Below, piece by piece: positions 16,165 to 25,777 of a DNA stretch of 55,974 nucleotides. Numbering within the stretch: the first letter of the stretch is position 1; each line of letters starts with the position of its first letter. The position numbers and the translations under genes were made by a program. The notes below the pieces were generated by a model. The model had not been told where the DNA came from, did no database searches, and was given only the letters and a program-made list of their open reading frames with translations. The stretch comes from Desulfuromonadaceae bacterium. GTDB lineage: Bacteria > Desulfobacterota > Desulfuromonadia > Geobacterales > Pseudopelobacteraceae. The stretch spans positions 1 to 55,974 of the forward strand of contig JAQUHA010000024.1 of the NCBI GenBank assembly GCA_028683855.1, read 5' to 3'.

Positions 16165-17255
16165 TCACCTACTGTACCAACATTCACCCCGGTGAAAGCT
16201 GGACGGATACATTCCTGAATCTACAAGCTCATATTCCGCCCGTAAAATCTGCAGTTTCGCCAGATAAACCTTTTCCGATAGGACTTCGTCTTTCGTGCCA
16301 GGCTGCATCGGAAATAAAATCAGACACTGGAGCATTCAGAGCTTTTACAGAGTGGATGCAACTTACAAAAACGTATATTCCTACCATAAATGGTTTTCCT
16401 TATGGTTTATTTCACTCTAAACGAATCAAGGAAAATGTTTATCTTCCTGACTGGCGACAGCCAGAGCGGGTTGACTATACAAAGCTTCTTGCCTCTTTAC
16501 TTGATTGCTGGCTCCCCTCTGATCTTCAAGGCTCAATTTCTACAGTACCTATTGGATTTAAGGGGTGTATAAGCGAAATAGATTTCGGAATAGTAAAAAA
16601 AAACCTGACATCTGTGCTCGAATACCTCTCTCAGTTGTATCTGAAAAGCGGAAAGAAAATTCTGCTGGCACTGGAGCCCGAGCCCGGATGTCTGCTGGAA
16701 ACAGTCGATGAAATTCTGGTTTTTTTTGAACGTATGGAGTTTTCGGATGAACATCGCGATCATATTGGTGTGTGTCTTGATTGCTGTCATCTTGCAGTTG
16801 AGTTTGAAGAGCCTGACGCTGCGATTGCCCGGCTGGGCGAAGCCGGTATTGCAATTGCCAAAGTTCAGATCTCATCGGCACCCCGGTTTGTTGATCCGCT
16901 TCGAGCAGATCTAGAGAGGCTGTGTGAGCCGAATTATCTGCATCAGGTTGTAATTCGTTCTGTTGAGGGGAAACTTTTGCGTTATGTAGATTTGCCTGAA
17001 GCCTTGCAGCTGCATCCGTTCAGCAGAGGGGAGGAGTGGCGCGTGCACTATCATTTGCCGGTATTCCTCAAAAATACATTATGGGGCAATACTACGCAGC
17101 AGTTTATTATGGAGCTCTTGCCCCTGTTAGATTCTGAAACCCTACTCGAAATTGAAACATATACATGGGATGTTTTACCTGCAGAGCTGAGATCAGACAG
17201 CGTCACTGACTCCATAATTCAAGAAATTAAATGGCTGAAGACAGAGATAAAATGA
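16161..17255 (+). CDS. eboE: EboE, TIM-barrel metabolite-traffic protein
   Basis: The 364-residue protein begins YCTNIHPGESW and carries ALEPEPGC (near 172) and CLDCCHLAVEFEEP (near 205), typical of EboE, a xylose-isomerase/AP-endonuclease-2-like barrel. Metal ligands are likely Glu in LEPEPG, His in CCHLA and a C-terminal Glu in LEIETYTW. The GTG start overlaps the eboB stop, and the stop overlaps eboF (ATGA). The reaction is not known. Confidence 0.85.
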   Translation: MITYCTNIHPGESWTDTFLNLQAHIPPVKSAVSPDKPFPIGLRLSCQAASEIKSDTGAFRAFTEWMQLTKTYIPTINGFPYGLFHSKRIKENVYLPDWRQPERVDYTKLLASLLDCWLPSDLQGSISTVPIGFKGCISEIDFGIVKKNLTSVLEYLSQLYLKSGKKILLALEPEPGCLLETVDEILVFFERMEFSDEHRDHIGVCLDCCHLAVEFEEPDAAIARLGEAGIAIAKVQISSAPRFVDPLRADLERLCEPNYLHQVVIRSVEGKLLRYVDLPEALQLHPFSRGEEWRVHYHLPVFLKNTLWGNTTQQFIMELLPLLDSETLLEIETYTWDVLPAELRSDSVTDSIIQEIKWLKTEIK

Positions 17256-18622
17256 AACGTACCGTTGTACTAAATGTCGTTGGACTGACGAAGAGCCTGC
17301 TTGGAGGCGCTGCTACTCCAAATCTGAACAGGCTGCTTTGCAGCAGTGTCCCTGTGGAGACAATCACCCCGGCAGTTACCTGTTCGGTTCAATCAACATA
17401 TCTTACTGGTAGGATGCCATCCAGTCACGGTATTGTCGGTAATGGGTGGTATTTCAGAGATCAGTCTGAAGTGTCATTCTGGAAACAGTCAAACAAGTTG
17501 GTGCAGGGGGATAAAATATGGCATGAGGCCCGCCGGATAAATCCGGATTTCACCTGTGCGAATACCTTCTGGTGGTATGCCATGGCAACCGATGCGGACT
17601 ATACCATTACTCCCCGCCCTCTATACTGTGCAGATGGTCGAAAAATGCCAGATTGCTACAGTGTGCCTATGGATCTGCGCGAGCGCTATAACTCCCGGTT
17701 TGGTACCTTCCCTCTGTTCCACTTTTGGGGGCCGGCTACATCGATTGTTTCAAGTGAATGGATTGCTAACGCAGCTATGGCGCTGGAGGAGGATTTTCGT
17801 CCAACATTGCAGCTGGTATATCTGCCCCATCTGGATTACATCCTTCAGAAAGTTGGTCCTGGTGGGGCAATTGAACGGGATCTTGCTGATATTGATGCTC
17901 TTTGTGGAAAACTGATTGATTTCTTTAAGGCAAGAAACTGTCGTGTGGTAGTGTTGTCCGAATATGGCATAACCCAGGTATCAAATCCTATACACCCCAA
18001 CATCATACTCCGTGATGCCGGTTTTCTCTCAATTAAAACAGATCTTGGCAGAGAGTATATGGATCCCTGTACCAGCCGGGCTTTTGCTGTTTCTGACCAT
18101 CAAACAGCCCACATCTATCTGCGGGATTCCAAGGATCTTCCAGCTGTTAAGGCGCTTTTTTCCGTGATTCCAGGCGTTGAACAGGTGCTGGACAATGCGG
18201 GCAAACAGGCACATGGTCTTAGCCATGAGCGTTCTGGCGATCTGGTGCTTGTTTCGTCTAGCAATAGCTGGTTCACATATTACTGGTGGTATGATAATGC
18301 TCGTGCGCCGGATTATGCACGCACGGTTAATATTCACTCTAAGCCTGGCTATGACCCGTGTGAACTGTTTCTCGATCCCGAAATATTGTTGCCTAAGTTG
18401 AAAATAGGGTGGACTCTCGCAAAAAAAATGCTTGGATTCAGATATACTATGGATGTGATCCCTCTTGATGCGTCACTGGTTAAAGGGTCTCATGGCAGGG
18501 TGACAGACTCAGTTGAGGAGGGGCCGATCTTTATGACAACGGAACCTAAGCTTCTATCGGGCACTTCTCTCCATGCAACAGAGGTGTACTCTCTACTACT
18601 TGCGCATATTTTCAGCGAATAA
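17252..18622 (+). CDS. eboF: EboF, alkaline-phosphatase-superfamily phosphodiesterase
   Basis: The 456-residue protein belongs to the nucleotide pyrophosphatase/phosphodiesterase superfamily. A TPAVTCSVQSTYLTG segment near residue 37 carries the likely nucleophile, then MPSSHGIVGNGWYF, metal ligands in LPHLDY, LSEYGIT and VSDHQTAH, and KGSHGR near the C-terminus. It has no signal peptide, so it acts in the cytoplasm. The ATG at 17252 overlaps the eboE stop; an earlier ATG at 17231 is possible. It matches the EboF position. Confidence 0.85.
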   Translation: MKRTVVLNVVGLTKSLLGGAATPNLNRLLCSSVPVETITPAVTCSVQSTYLTGRMPSSHGIVGNGWYFRDQSEVSFWKQSNKLVQGDKIWHEARRINPDFTCANTFWWYAMATDADYTITPRPLYCADGRKMPDCYSVPMDLRERYNSRFGTFPLFHFWGPATSIVSSEWIANAAMALEEDFRPTLQLVYLPHLDYILQKVGPGGAIERDLADIDALCGKLIDFFKARNCRVVVLSEYGITQVSNPIHPNIILRDAGFLSIKTDLGREYMDPCTSRAFAVSDHQTAHIYLRDSKDLPAVKALFSVIPGVEQVLDNAGKQAHGLSHERSGDLVLVSSSNSWFTYYWWYDNARAPDYARTVNIHSKPGYDPCELFLDPEILLPKLKIGWTLAKKMLGFRYTMDVIPLDASLVKGSHGRVTDSVEEGPIFMTTEPKLLSGTSLHATEVYSLLLAHIFSE

Positions 18623-18629
18623 TAACACT

Positions 18630-19343
18630 ATGTCACTATTTAAAGCTTATCTCGCTCTTTTCAGGGTCAGCAATCTTCCGACGGTCTGGAGCAATGTTCT
18701 GGCGGCATTTCTTGTCTCCGGAGAGACCTTCTCCTGGATAGTTGCAGCGCTTCTGATTATGGCAATGTCCCTATTTTACTCAGCTGGGATGGTGCTGAAC
18801 GATATTTGTGATGTAGAGTTTGATGCTGTGCAAAAAAAAAGTCGCCCGTTGTCATCCGGGATTATAACTCTGCTGGGCGCAAAGATGGTGCTTACACTGC
18901 TCTTTATCCTTGGTTTTGCTATTCTGCTCTTCCTCCCTAATCCTCTCTTGGCGGTAGTTGCAGGGATTGTCTTGTTTGGATTGATTGTTTTTTATGACAA
19001 ATACCACAAAGGGAATCCAACCTCCGTTTTTCTTATGGCTGGTTGTCGGCTGATGGTATATATGGTAGTTGCAACTGCTGTTAGTGGAACTGTTAACAAA
19101 GTTGTATTAACTGTTGCCTTATGTCAGTTCGCCTACATCATTTTTCTAAGTTGCGTCGCTCGCTATGAGAACGCCTGGCAACATACTATTTCATTTCCAC
19201 TGATTCCACTCCTGCTGGCTGCTATTTGTTTGGTTGACGGTCTCTCTGTCTCTTTGGCTCTGAAATCTCCAATATGGTTTGTCGGTGGATTTGCAGGATT
19301 TACAATGACTCTTGCAGCTCAAAAATATGTTAGAGGTGATTAG
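18630..19343 (+). CDS. eboC: EboC, UbiA-like membrane prenyltransferase
   Basis: The 237-residue polytopic protein (about 7-8 helices) has the UbiA motif NDICDVEFDAVQKKSRPLSS (near 53) and FYDKYHK (near 127) in place of the second Asp-rich motif. EboC may attach a lipid or polyprenyl group so that a metabolite can be moved or tethered at the membrane. The ATG at 18630 is preferred; a longer frame from 18573 runs inside eboF. Its stop directly abuts the ABC transporter GTG, showing tight coupling to export. Confidence 0.85.
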   Translation: MSLFKAYLALFRVSNLPTVWSNVLAAFLVSGETFSWIVAALLIMAMSLFYSAGMVLNDICDVEFDAVQKKSRPLSSGIITLLGAKMVLTLLFILGFAILLFLPNPLLAVVAGIVLFGLIVFYDKYHKGNPTSVFLMAGCRLMVYMVVATAVSGTVNKVVLTVALCQFAYIIFLSCVARYENAWQHTISFPLIPLLLAAICLVDGLSVSLALKSPIWFVGGFAGFTMTLAAQKYVRGD

Positions 19344-21161
19344 GTGATACGTAGAGCAAAAGATGAGCTGCTGAGATCTGTTCCACTGATTGGTAAAGGT
19401 ATCTTTCTGGTCTGGCAGGCTGCCCGGGGTTGGACAGTCGCCTGGGGTTTGCTGCTTTTAATTCAGGGTGTTATACCGGCGGTACAGGTCTATCTGACCA
19501 AGATGGCAGTTGACTTTCTCTCAGTAGATATCTCTCAGGTCACTTCTGCGGCTGTTTTAACACGGGCTCTTCCGCCAATAATCGCTATTGGACTCTTCTG
19601 GATTATAAGTCAGGTTGTTACAAGCCTTATCCGCTGGGTACGGGCAGCACAAACCGAGTTAGTTCAGGACTCGATCCATTCTCTGATTCACGATAAAGCG
19701 ATAGATCTTGATTTGGCTTTTTACGAAAATCCTGAGTCATACGATCTTCTGCATCGTGCCAGAGTTGATGCACTGTCACAGCCTATAGCGCTTTTGGAAA
19801 GTGTTGGTGTTGTGTTGCAGAACAGCGTAACCCTGCTCGTATTGGCTGGTATGATTGCTATGTATGCCTGGTGGATGCCTTTTCTCCTAATTGGCAGCGC
19901 CCTGCCGGGACTATGGTCAGTCAGCCGATACGTTCTGCGCGAACATAATTGGCGCCTGCTTAATACCGCTAACGAACGACGCTCCCGCTACTATGACTGG
20001 CTGTTAACCGACAGGAATAGTGCAGCTGAGATGCGATTATTCGATCTTGGTGTCTATCATAAGAGGTTGTTTCAGAAACTGAGATCAACATTGAGGGAGG
20101 GACGACTTAAGCTGGTTCGAGATGAGATGAAATCTGAGCTGTTTGCCGGATCAATTGCGTGGTTAGGTGGAATTGCTGGAATTGTCTGGCTTCTTATGAG
20201 GATTTCCCGAGGCTTGGCTAAGCTTGGAGATTTAGTTCTATGTTATCAGGCATTTCTGCAGGGGCAGAAATTACTCCGCTCTCTCCTTGAAAGTGCCGGC
20301 AGAATCTATCGTAGTACCCTGTTTTTGGAAAATTTGTTTCAATTTCTCTCTGCGAAACCTTTTCTTGCTATTCCGGAAAAAAAGTTGCCTCTCCTACCGT
20401 ATCTGAACCAAGGGATACGTTTTGAAGAAGTAACTTTCCGTTATCCCGGAAGCCCGTTCAATGCCCTTGATAATTTCTCATTGGATTTGCCGGCTGGAAA
20501 ATCCACTGCAATAGTTGGACATAACGGAGCTGGTAAAAGTACTTTGATTAAACTGCTATGCAGGTTTTATGACCCACAAACGGGTAAAATACTTATTGAT
20601 AATAATGATGTTAAGGAGCTTGACCCTTCAGAGCTGCGTAGATCAATTACGGTACTTTTCCAGGAGCCGGTACGATACCACACTACCGCTTCAGAAAACA
20701 TAGCTATGGGTGATCTTACAGCACTTGGAGACCAAGGCAGGATTCAAGCTGCAGCAGTCGCTGCAGCTGCTGCAGCTCCGATAGAGCGGTTGTCTAATGG
20801 CTATGAAACGGTTTTAGGTAAATGGTTTGGAGGAGCTGAGTTGAGCGTAGGCGAGTGGCAGAGGTTGGCTTTAGCCAGAGCTTTTCTGCGTAATGCCCCT
20901 ATCATTGTTCTGGACGAGCCGACAAGTGCCATGGATTCATGGGCAGAGGCTGATTGGCTGAACCGTTTTAAGCAACTGACGGCGGGACACACAGCACTTA
21001 TGATTACTCATCGTTTTACCACTGCTATGTATGCGGATATTATTCATGTTATGGAAAGTGGCAAAATAATTGAGTCTGGTACTCACGAACATTTAATCTC
21101 AATCGGAGGGCATTATGCTGAGTCATGGCAGTCTCAGGTTAGGGAGATGAAATATGAATGA
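19344..21161 (+). CDS. Exporter-type ABC transporter (fused TM and ATPase)
   Basis: The 605-residue half-transporter has an N-terminal six-helix domain (about 25-330) and a nucleotide-binding domain with Walker A GHNGAGKST (near 392), signature LSVGEWQRLALARAF (near 503), Walker B IIVLDEPT and switch ITHRF. It lacks an N-terminal peptidase domain. Such ABC proteins are the usual lasso D exporters, and no other transporter is present for the lasso operon; it could also export the Ebo product. A run of nine Ala codons lies near residue 474. The GTG start abuts eboC, and the end overlaps the next gene by 8 bp. Confidence 0.88.
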   Translation: MIRRAKDELLRSVPLIGKGIFLVWQAARGWTVAWGLLLLIQGVIPAVQVYLTKMAVDFLSVDISQVTSAAVLTRALPPIIAIGLFWIISQVVTSLIRWVRAAQTELVQDSIHSLIHDKAIDLDLAFYENPESYDLLHRARVDALSQPIALLESVGVVLQNSVTLLVLAGMIAMYAWWMPFLLIGSALPGLWSVSRYVLREHNWRLLNTANERRSRYYDWLLTDRNSAAEMRLFDLGVYHKRLFQKLRSTLREGRLKLVRDEMKSELFAGSIAWLGGIAGIVWLLMRISRGLAKLGDLVLCYQAFLQGQKLLRSLLESAGRIYRSTLFLENLFQFLSAKPFLAIPEKKLPLLPYLNQGIRFEEVTFRYPGSPFNALDNFSLDLPAGKSTAIVGHNGAGKSTLIKLLCRFYDPQTGKILIDNNDVKELDPSELRRSITVLFQEPVRYHTTASENIAMGDLTALGDQGRIQAAAVAAAAAAPIERLSNGYETVLGKWFGGAELSVGEWQRLALARAFLRNAPIIVLDEPTSAMDSWAEADWLNRFKQLTAGHTALMITHRFTTAMYADIIHVMESGKIIESGTHEHLISIGGHYAESWQSQVREMKYE

Positions 21162-22374
21162 TGCTGTGCAGGTTTTTCCGCAATATATTAAATTATCTAA
21201 TGAATTCAGGCTATTGGTGGCAGCTTCATGGATGGCTCCATCTGAATATTCGGCTACTCAGGCTTCTACTATAAAGTCAATCTGCAGAGCTTGTAATATT
21301 GACTGGGATCAATTTTTGATATTGGTAGATCGTCATAGAATACCAGCGCTTGTCTATAACTCATTGCAGAAAAATGCTGCTGATCTTGTCCCCGAACAAA
21401 CTGTCAAATTATTAAAAGAGCGCAGCACTAGATCACGTTTTCAGGCGATGCGCGATTCTAGTGAGCTTGCGATGCTTCTTAAGATTCTTGCATCCAACAG
21501 TATTAAGGTTATTCCTTTAAAAGGTGTTGTTCTATCACAACAACTTTTTAATGATCCTTGTCTCCGGCACTTAAAAGATCTCGATATTATGGTTTGTCCG
21601 GAGAATATTGATGCAACTGATCAATTATTGAAAAAAAATGGGTATGTTAATATTATTCCAGGCATTGAACTTGCTGAAGATCTGAAAAACTACTTACATA
21701 AAAATTCTCACCATTTTGTATACAAGAACCCTTCAAGCGGTCTTATAATTGAACTACACTGGCGAGCCGGGCTTTGGTCCGCTAAACAGACAAGGCAGTT
21801 ATGGGAACATAGCATCGACGAAAGCTGGTTTGGTGCGCCGGTCATTGTTATGAATCCAGTCTATAGATTGTTATACCTCTGTGAACATGGCGCCGAGCAC
21901 AAGTGGTTCCGATTAAAGTGGTTAAGTGATACAGCTCACTTGATTGGACTGCTTACAGATGCGGAGTGCAAAGAGCTTTTGATTCTAGCTGAAGAGCTTG
22001 ACATTAAGAACGGGTTGGCGCAGATGCTTTTACTCCTTAACTGGCTTTACGGAATTACATTGCCGAAACCTTTTCTATCACTTATGCAAGAGAGAGGTAT
22101 ATATCGGTCTCTTGCGGAGTCTGCTTTGACCGGAATGCTCTTAAATGATGAGGATGTTTTGGGCGGCGGCAAACCTTTCGTCTCAATAAGAAGGGCTTTT
22201 TATATAATGCAGCTTAAGCCTAATATGCCTAAACGTGATGTCCTGAGAAGTTTGTTTGTCTGTGAAGCAGATATGATCTCTGTTCCACTGCCACCCGGTT
22301 TATTTTTTCTTTATATCCCATTGCGTCCAATACTCTGGTTGAAGCGATACTTTCTTGCTCGAAAACAGTTCTGA
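21154..22374 (+). CDS. Nucleotidyltransferase-fold protein (NTP_transf_5)
   Basis: The 406-residue protein carries the NTP_transf_5 signature: IPLKGVVLSQQLFNDPCLR (near 120), DLDIMV (near 141), IELHWRAGLW (near 198) and YLCEHGAEHKW (near 244). This family regularly accompanies lasso clusters that contain an HPr-like kinase; in the pseudomycoidin cluster such a protein (PsmN) was linked to sugar addition on the phosphorylated tail. Here it is the last gene of the rightward run, overlapping the ABC gene, about 17 kb from the lasso kinase. A tailoring role on the phospho-serine is inference. Confidence 0.8.
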   Translation: MNDAVQVFPQYIKLSNEFRLLVAASWMAPSEYSATQASTIKSICRACNIDWDQFLILVDRHRIPALVYNSLQKNAADLVPEQTVKLLKERSTRSRFQAMRDSSELAMLLKILASNSIKVIPLKGVVLSQQLFNDPCLRHLKDLDIMVCPENIDATDQLLKKNGYVNIIPGIELAEDLKNYLHKNSHHFVYKNPSSGLIIELHWRAGLWSAKQTRQLWEHSIDESWFGAPVIVMNPVYRLLYLCEHGAEHKWFRLKWLSDTAHLIGLLTDAECKELLILAEELDIKNGLAQMLLLLNWLYGITLPKPFLSLMQERGIYRSLAESALTGMLLNDEDVLGGGKPFVSIRRAFYIMQLKPNMPKRDVLRSLFVCEADMISVPLPPGLFFLYIPLRPILWLKRYFLARKQF

Positions 22375-22540
22375 TGTAGAAACAATTGCTACAAGCTGTT
22401 TGCTTTTGTAGTTTATTTGAAGTCCCTTTTGTGATACTTCTTCCCACTTAATTTTCATGTTCGTCTTTGTCTGGAATAATCTTCAACAGCCTGGCTTACG
22501 AACTTCTTCAGCTAATTTAAAAAGGTTTAAAGGCACTGTT

Positions 22541-22888
22541 ATGGCTACAATTAATGACGTAGTACTTGTTTATGTTGACGATAAGCCCGGGTTTTATGCT
22601 CGTATTGATGAAATTACACCTGATGTCAAGCCTGGCTGGTGGCAGGTTCAGTTGTTGGTGCTAACTTTTCCTCTGCAGGTCTTTACCTGGATTCTTGACG
22701 AATTTCAGCTTGAAGGAGCAGACTTTACTATGGGAGGTACGCCGCTTCGTATGGAGATGCTTGTTTCTCCGATAGAGCTTGAGCGAGCCGAGAAAGAAAA
22801 GAACGATAGGGAACAGGCGCAGAAGGAGCGAATTGAGGCTGGAGCACCTAAGGTTATATCTCTTCAGGATAGACGCAAAAAAAAGTGA
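22541..22888 (+). CDS. Conserved small protein of unknown function
   Basis: The 115-residue soluble protein is Trp-rich and mostly beta in its centre (GFYARIDEI, GWWQVQLLVL, WILDEFQL), with a charged helical tail ending KVISLQDRRKKK. It resembles conserved hypothetical proteins encoded next to hemB in Geobacter-like genomes. The ATG at 22541 with AAAGG upstream is chosen over a far-upstream frame from 22457. No function can be named. Confidence 0.65.
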   Translation: MATINDVVLVYVDDKPGFYARIDEITPDVKPGWWQVQLLVLTFPLQVFTWILDEFQLEGADFTMGGTPLRMEMLVSPIELERAEKEKNDREQAQKERIEAGAPKVISLQDRRKKK

Positions 22889-22938
22889 TACGCTGTAGAA
22901 TTATGTTAATCTTACAATAACTTCAAGGGGGATAAAAT

Positions 22939-23913
22939 ATGTACTTTCCACAGTTTCGTGCTCGCAGAATCAGAGGCAGTGAAGTTTTTCGCCGAATGGT
23001 GCGTGAGACCTCCGTGTCGGTTAACGACCTCGTATATCCAATGTTTTCAGCTTTTGGGAGCGGTATACGGAAAGAAGTGTCGTCAATGCCCGGAATATAT
23101 CAGCAGTCAATAGAATACATTGTTGCTGAGGCAAAAGAGGTTCGTGATCTTGGAATTCCTGCTGTACTTCTATTTGGTATTCCTGAGGTTAAAGATGCTG
23201 TCGGTAGTGATGCCTATTCGGATACAGGTATCATTCAGCAGACAATTCGTGCGATTAAAAGTGAGGTGCCTGGTCTTGCTGTCATAACTGATGTCTGTAT
23301 GTGTGAATATACAGATCATGGTCACTGCGGAATTATTAAAAACGGTGATGTTGATAATGATTCGACGCTGGAATTGCTGGCGCGTGAAGCTCTTTCTCAT
23401 GCAGAAGCCGGAGCGGATATGGTCGCCCCCTCGGATATGATGGATGGAAGGGTAGGGGCAATTCGTGAAATGCTTGACGAGCATGGTTTCGATGCTATTC
23501 CAATTATGAGTTACGCTGTTAAATATGCATCCGGATATTACGGCCCTTTCAGGGAGGCTGCAGAATCGACTCCGCAGTTTGGGGATCGTCGCAGTTATCA
23601 GATGGATCCTGCAAATCGCCGGGAAGCTCTAAGAGAGGCTGCGTCTGATATTGAAGAGGGTGCGGACATAATAATGGTGAAACCGGGTCTCCCTTATCTC
23701 GATATTCTACGTGATCTTAGTAACGAATATGACCTCCCTTTGGCTGTTTACAATGTCTCCGGTGAGTACAGTATGGTAAAAGGTGCCGCAGAGCGTGGTT
23801 GGATAGATGAAGAGAGGGTTGTTCTGGAAACTATGACAGCTTTCAAGCGGGCAGGGGCGGATATAATCATAACCTATCACGCTAAAGATGTTGCAAAATG
23901 GCTCGGAAGGTAA
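22939..23913 (+). CDS. hemB: Porphobilinogen synthase
   Basis: The 324-residue enzyme condenses two 5-aminolevulinate molecules to porphobilinogen in heme and siroheme synthesis. Diagnostic are the zinc-site Cys cluster [14 protein letters not shown] (near 118), Schiff-base lysines in SYAVKYAS (near 195) and [12 protein letters not shown] (near 246), and [11 protein letters not shown]. The three Cys indicate a zinc-dependent type. AGGGGG precedes the ATG. Length is normal for the family. Confidence 0.97.
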   Translation: MYFPQFRARRIRGSEVFRRMVRETSVSVNDLVYPMFSAFGSGIRKEVSSMPGIYQQSIEYIVAEAKEVRDLGIPAVLLFGIPEVKDAVGSDAYSDTGIIQQTIRAIKSEVPGLAVITDVCMCEYTDHGHCGIIKNGDVDNDSTLELLAREALSHAEAGADMVAPSDMMDGRVGAIREMLDEHGFDAIPIMSYAVKYASGYYGPFREAAESTPQFGDRRSYQMDPANRREALREAASDIEEGADIIMVKPGLPYLDILRDLSNEYDLPLAVYNVSGEYSMVKGAAERGWIDEERVVLETMTAFKRAGADIIITYHAKDVAKWLGR

Positions 23914-23915
23914 AT

Positions 23916-24797
23916 TTATTTTTGTAGCGGCGGTCTGTCCAGATATACCGGCAGACTGCCGCGAACCTCAACAACAGGCCCATCTTCAAGTTCTTCCAAA
24001 TCTCCGCTGTCATCTTCGTATTCATTCTCACCCGCTGCCCATTCATAAAGTTTTTGGGAATCTCTAAGAACCGGTCTGTCAGGCGTATTGAAAACTCTTT
24101 TCTGCATCTCTTCATCATATAGCCCTATACATCCGTGCGAAGCGGGCTTGCCGGGAAGGTCACGGGCATGAATCCAGTATGAGACATTGTCTTTGCCGAA
24201 ATGAAAGCGTAAGGCATTATCCATTGGATACTGCTCTTCATCATTGGCAGTTTTATAAAGTGATGAAGTGTGTTTGAGGTGTCTTGTCAGAACTCTGAAG
24301 ATACCAGTCGGGGTCTCAGTCGTTGCTTTCCCCGTCGCTGCGGGCGTCGAAAATTTCAGTTTTCCGTATTCGTATGCTCCAAGCCACTGTTCAGTTATAT
24401 CTACAAGTATGTATTTTTCGTGATGCTCGGCAGGTTTGTAGAGTGTGGGCATAGGTGTATAGCTCCTTATATCTTCAATAATATCGGGAGCTTTAATAGT
24501 CATGCCTGGATATACATGGCGGCGGTCAATCCTGTTAAAACGCGCAACCGCAATCCAGTCATTACCGTAGAGAGACTCAAGTGTCTGGTCCGGCTGAATA
24601 AAATGAGCGTGCCACCTGATTTTCTCCAGACTTGGATATACTATGCGCGTGAGATCCTCTTTCGCATAGTCGTCAGGAGAAGCTCCCGGAAGGTGAGTTA
24701 CTGACGGTTTTCGCAATACCGTAAAACCGACCAGTATGGTTGTCAGAAAAAATATCAGGGCTATTTTGCGCGAAAGGCGCAAGCTGACATTGCTCAT
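23916..24797 (-). CDS. L,D-transpeptidase (YkuD family)
   Basis: The 293-residue protein has an N-terminal membrane or signal segment (IALIFFLTTILVGFTVL), a LysM-like or linker part with an IKAPDI-type end, and a YkuD domain with catalytic SHGCIGLYD (near 219) and the upstream HFG...WIHARD strand. It should form or modify 3-3 peptidoglycan cross-links or attach proteins in the periplasm. The acidic C-terminal extension (GDLEELEDGP) is unusual. It converges on hemB with only 2 bp between stops. Confidence 0.88.
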   Translation of the reverse strand: MSNVSLRLSRKIALIFFLTTILVGFTVLRKPSVTHLPGASPDDYAKEDLTRIVYPSLEKIRWHAHFIQPDQTLESLYGNDWIAVARFNRIDRRHVYPGMTIKAPDIIEDIRSYTPMPTLYKPAEHHEKYILVDITEQWLGAYEYGKLKFSTPAATGKATTETPTGIFRVLTRHLKHTSSLYKTANDEEQYPMDNALRFHFGKDNVSYWIHARDLPGKPASHGCIGLYDEEMQKRVFNTPDRPVLRDSQKLYEWAAGENEYEDDSGDLEELEDGPVVEVRGSLPVYLDRPPLQK

Positions 24798-24919
24798 GGA
24801 TAAACTTCCGTATATTGAAATAAATTACAGCGCATAATAGACGCATCTTTACGACTATTCAACTGTAGAGTTCTTAAATCAAGTTGCAAGCCTCCCCGTC
24901 ACTATGATAGGAAGAGTGC

Positions 24920-25750
24920 ATGAGCGAAGAAAAAGTTATCCCCTTTGTTGAACATCTTGTTGAACTGCGAAAGCGATTGGTCATCATCGTTATTGCCATC
25001 GTGATAGGAATGGGTGTCTCCTGGAACTATTCAACTGATCTGATGCATTTCATTGAAAAGCCGCTTACCGGCAAGACTTATTTGACTGAAATAAAGAAGG
25101 ATATTTATTTAAAAGTTAAAGAGCTTGCACCTGCCATCTATCTTAGATACAAACTTGACAAAGAGGTTGATGCTCCGCAGAAACAGCGTCCACTGAACTA
25201 CAGTGCGCCACTTGAGCCTTTCTTCATGCAGTGTAAGATCTCTATGTTGGCTGGTTTTATACTGGTTCTGCCGATAGTGTTTTATCAGGTATGGTTATTT
25301 ATAGCGCCTGGTCTGACAAAACGTGAGCGTAGGCTTGTTATACCTTTTGTCACGGCGGCAACAGTAACTTTCTGTTTAGGTGCAATATTTTTTCTGGTAG
25401 TTATATGGCCGGTGATCATAAACTTCTCTTTGTCTTATGAATCTGAGGGGTTGCAGAGCTGGTTCAATATCAGCGCATATATCAACTTTTGTCTTCGCCT
25501 TATTCTTGTGTTTGGTCTTATCTTTGAAATTCCAGTTATCACACTTCTTCTGGCTCGCTTTGGGATTGTAAATTATCAGATGCTGGCTCCAAGGCGTAAG
25601 TACGCCCTCCTTGCAAGCTCAATCGTAGCAGCTTTTCATGCAGATCTTATCACCATGTTTGTAATTATGATTCCAATGTACCTGATGTATGAAATAAGCG
25701 TATGGGTTGCGTTTATTTTCGGCAGAAAAAAAGGTGTTGCCAAGGGCTGA
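24920..25750 (+). CDS. tatC: Twin-arginine translocase subunit TatC
   Basis: The 276-residue protein has six membrane helices and the family marks FVEHLVELRKRL at the N-terminus and GLTKRERR in the cytoplasmic loop. It is the receptor core for folded proteins with RR signal peptides. The first periplasmic loop (about 50-95) is longer than in E. coli TatC, with a Lys-rich insertion (EIKKDIYLKVKEL...RYKLDKEVD) before LEPFFMQCK. No tatA/B gene is adjacent. AGGAAG lies upstream of the ATG. Confidence 0.93.
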   Translation: MSEEKVIPFVEHLVELRKRLVIIVIAIVIGMGVSWNYSTDLMHFIEKPLTGKTYLTEIKKDIYLKVKELAPAIYLRYKLDKEVDAPQKQRPLNYSAPLEPFFMQCKISMLAGFILVLPIVFYQVWLFIAPGLTKRERRLVIPFVTAATVTFCLGAIFFLVVIWPVIINFSLSYESEGLQSWFNISAYINFCLRLILVFGLIFEIPVITLLLARFGIVNYQMLAPRRKYALLASSIVAAFHADLITMFVIMIPMYLMYEISVWVAFIFGRKKGVAKG

Positions 25751-25777
25751 ATCTCTGCTCGGCGGACATAAATATTA

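Noticed and set aside
20740-20790. Triplet-like GCTGCAG repeat in the ABC transporter
   Set aside because: It encodes a poly-Ala helix in the nucleotide-binding domain and is short. There is no sign of slippage variants or function.
22389-22411. Terminator after the nucleotidyltransferase gene
   Set aside because: The stem CTACAA/TTGTAG has only six pairs and no proper T-run, so it is too weak to call.
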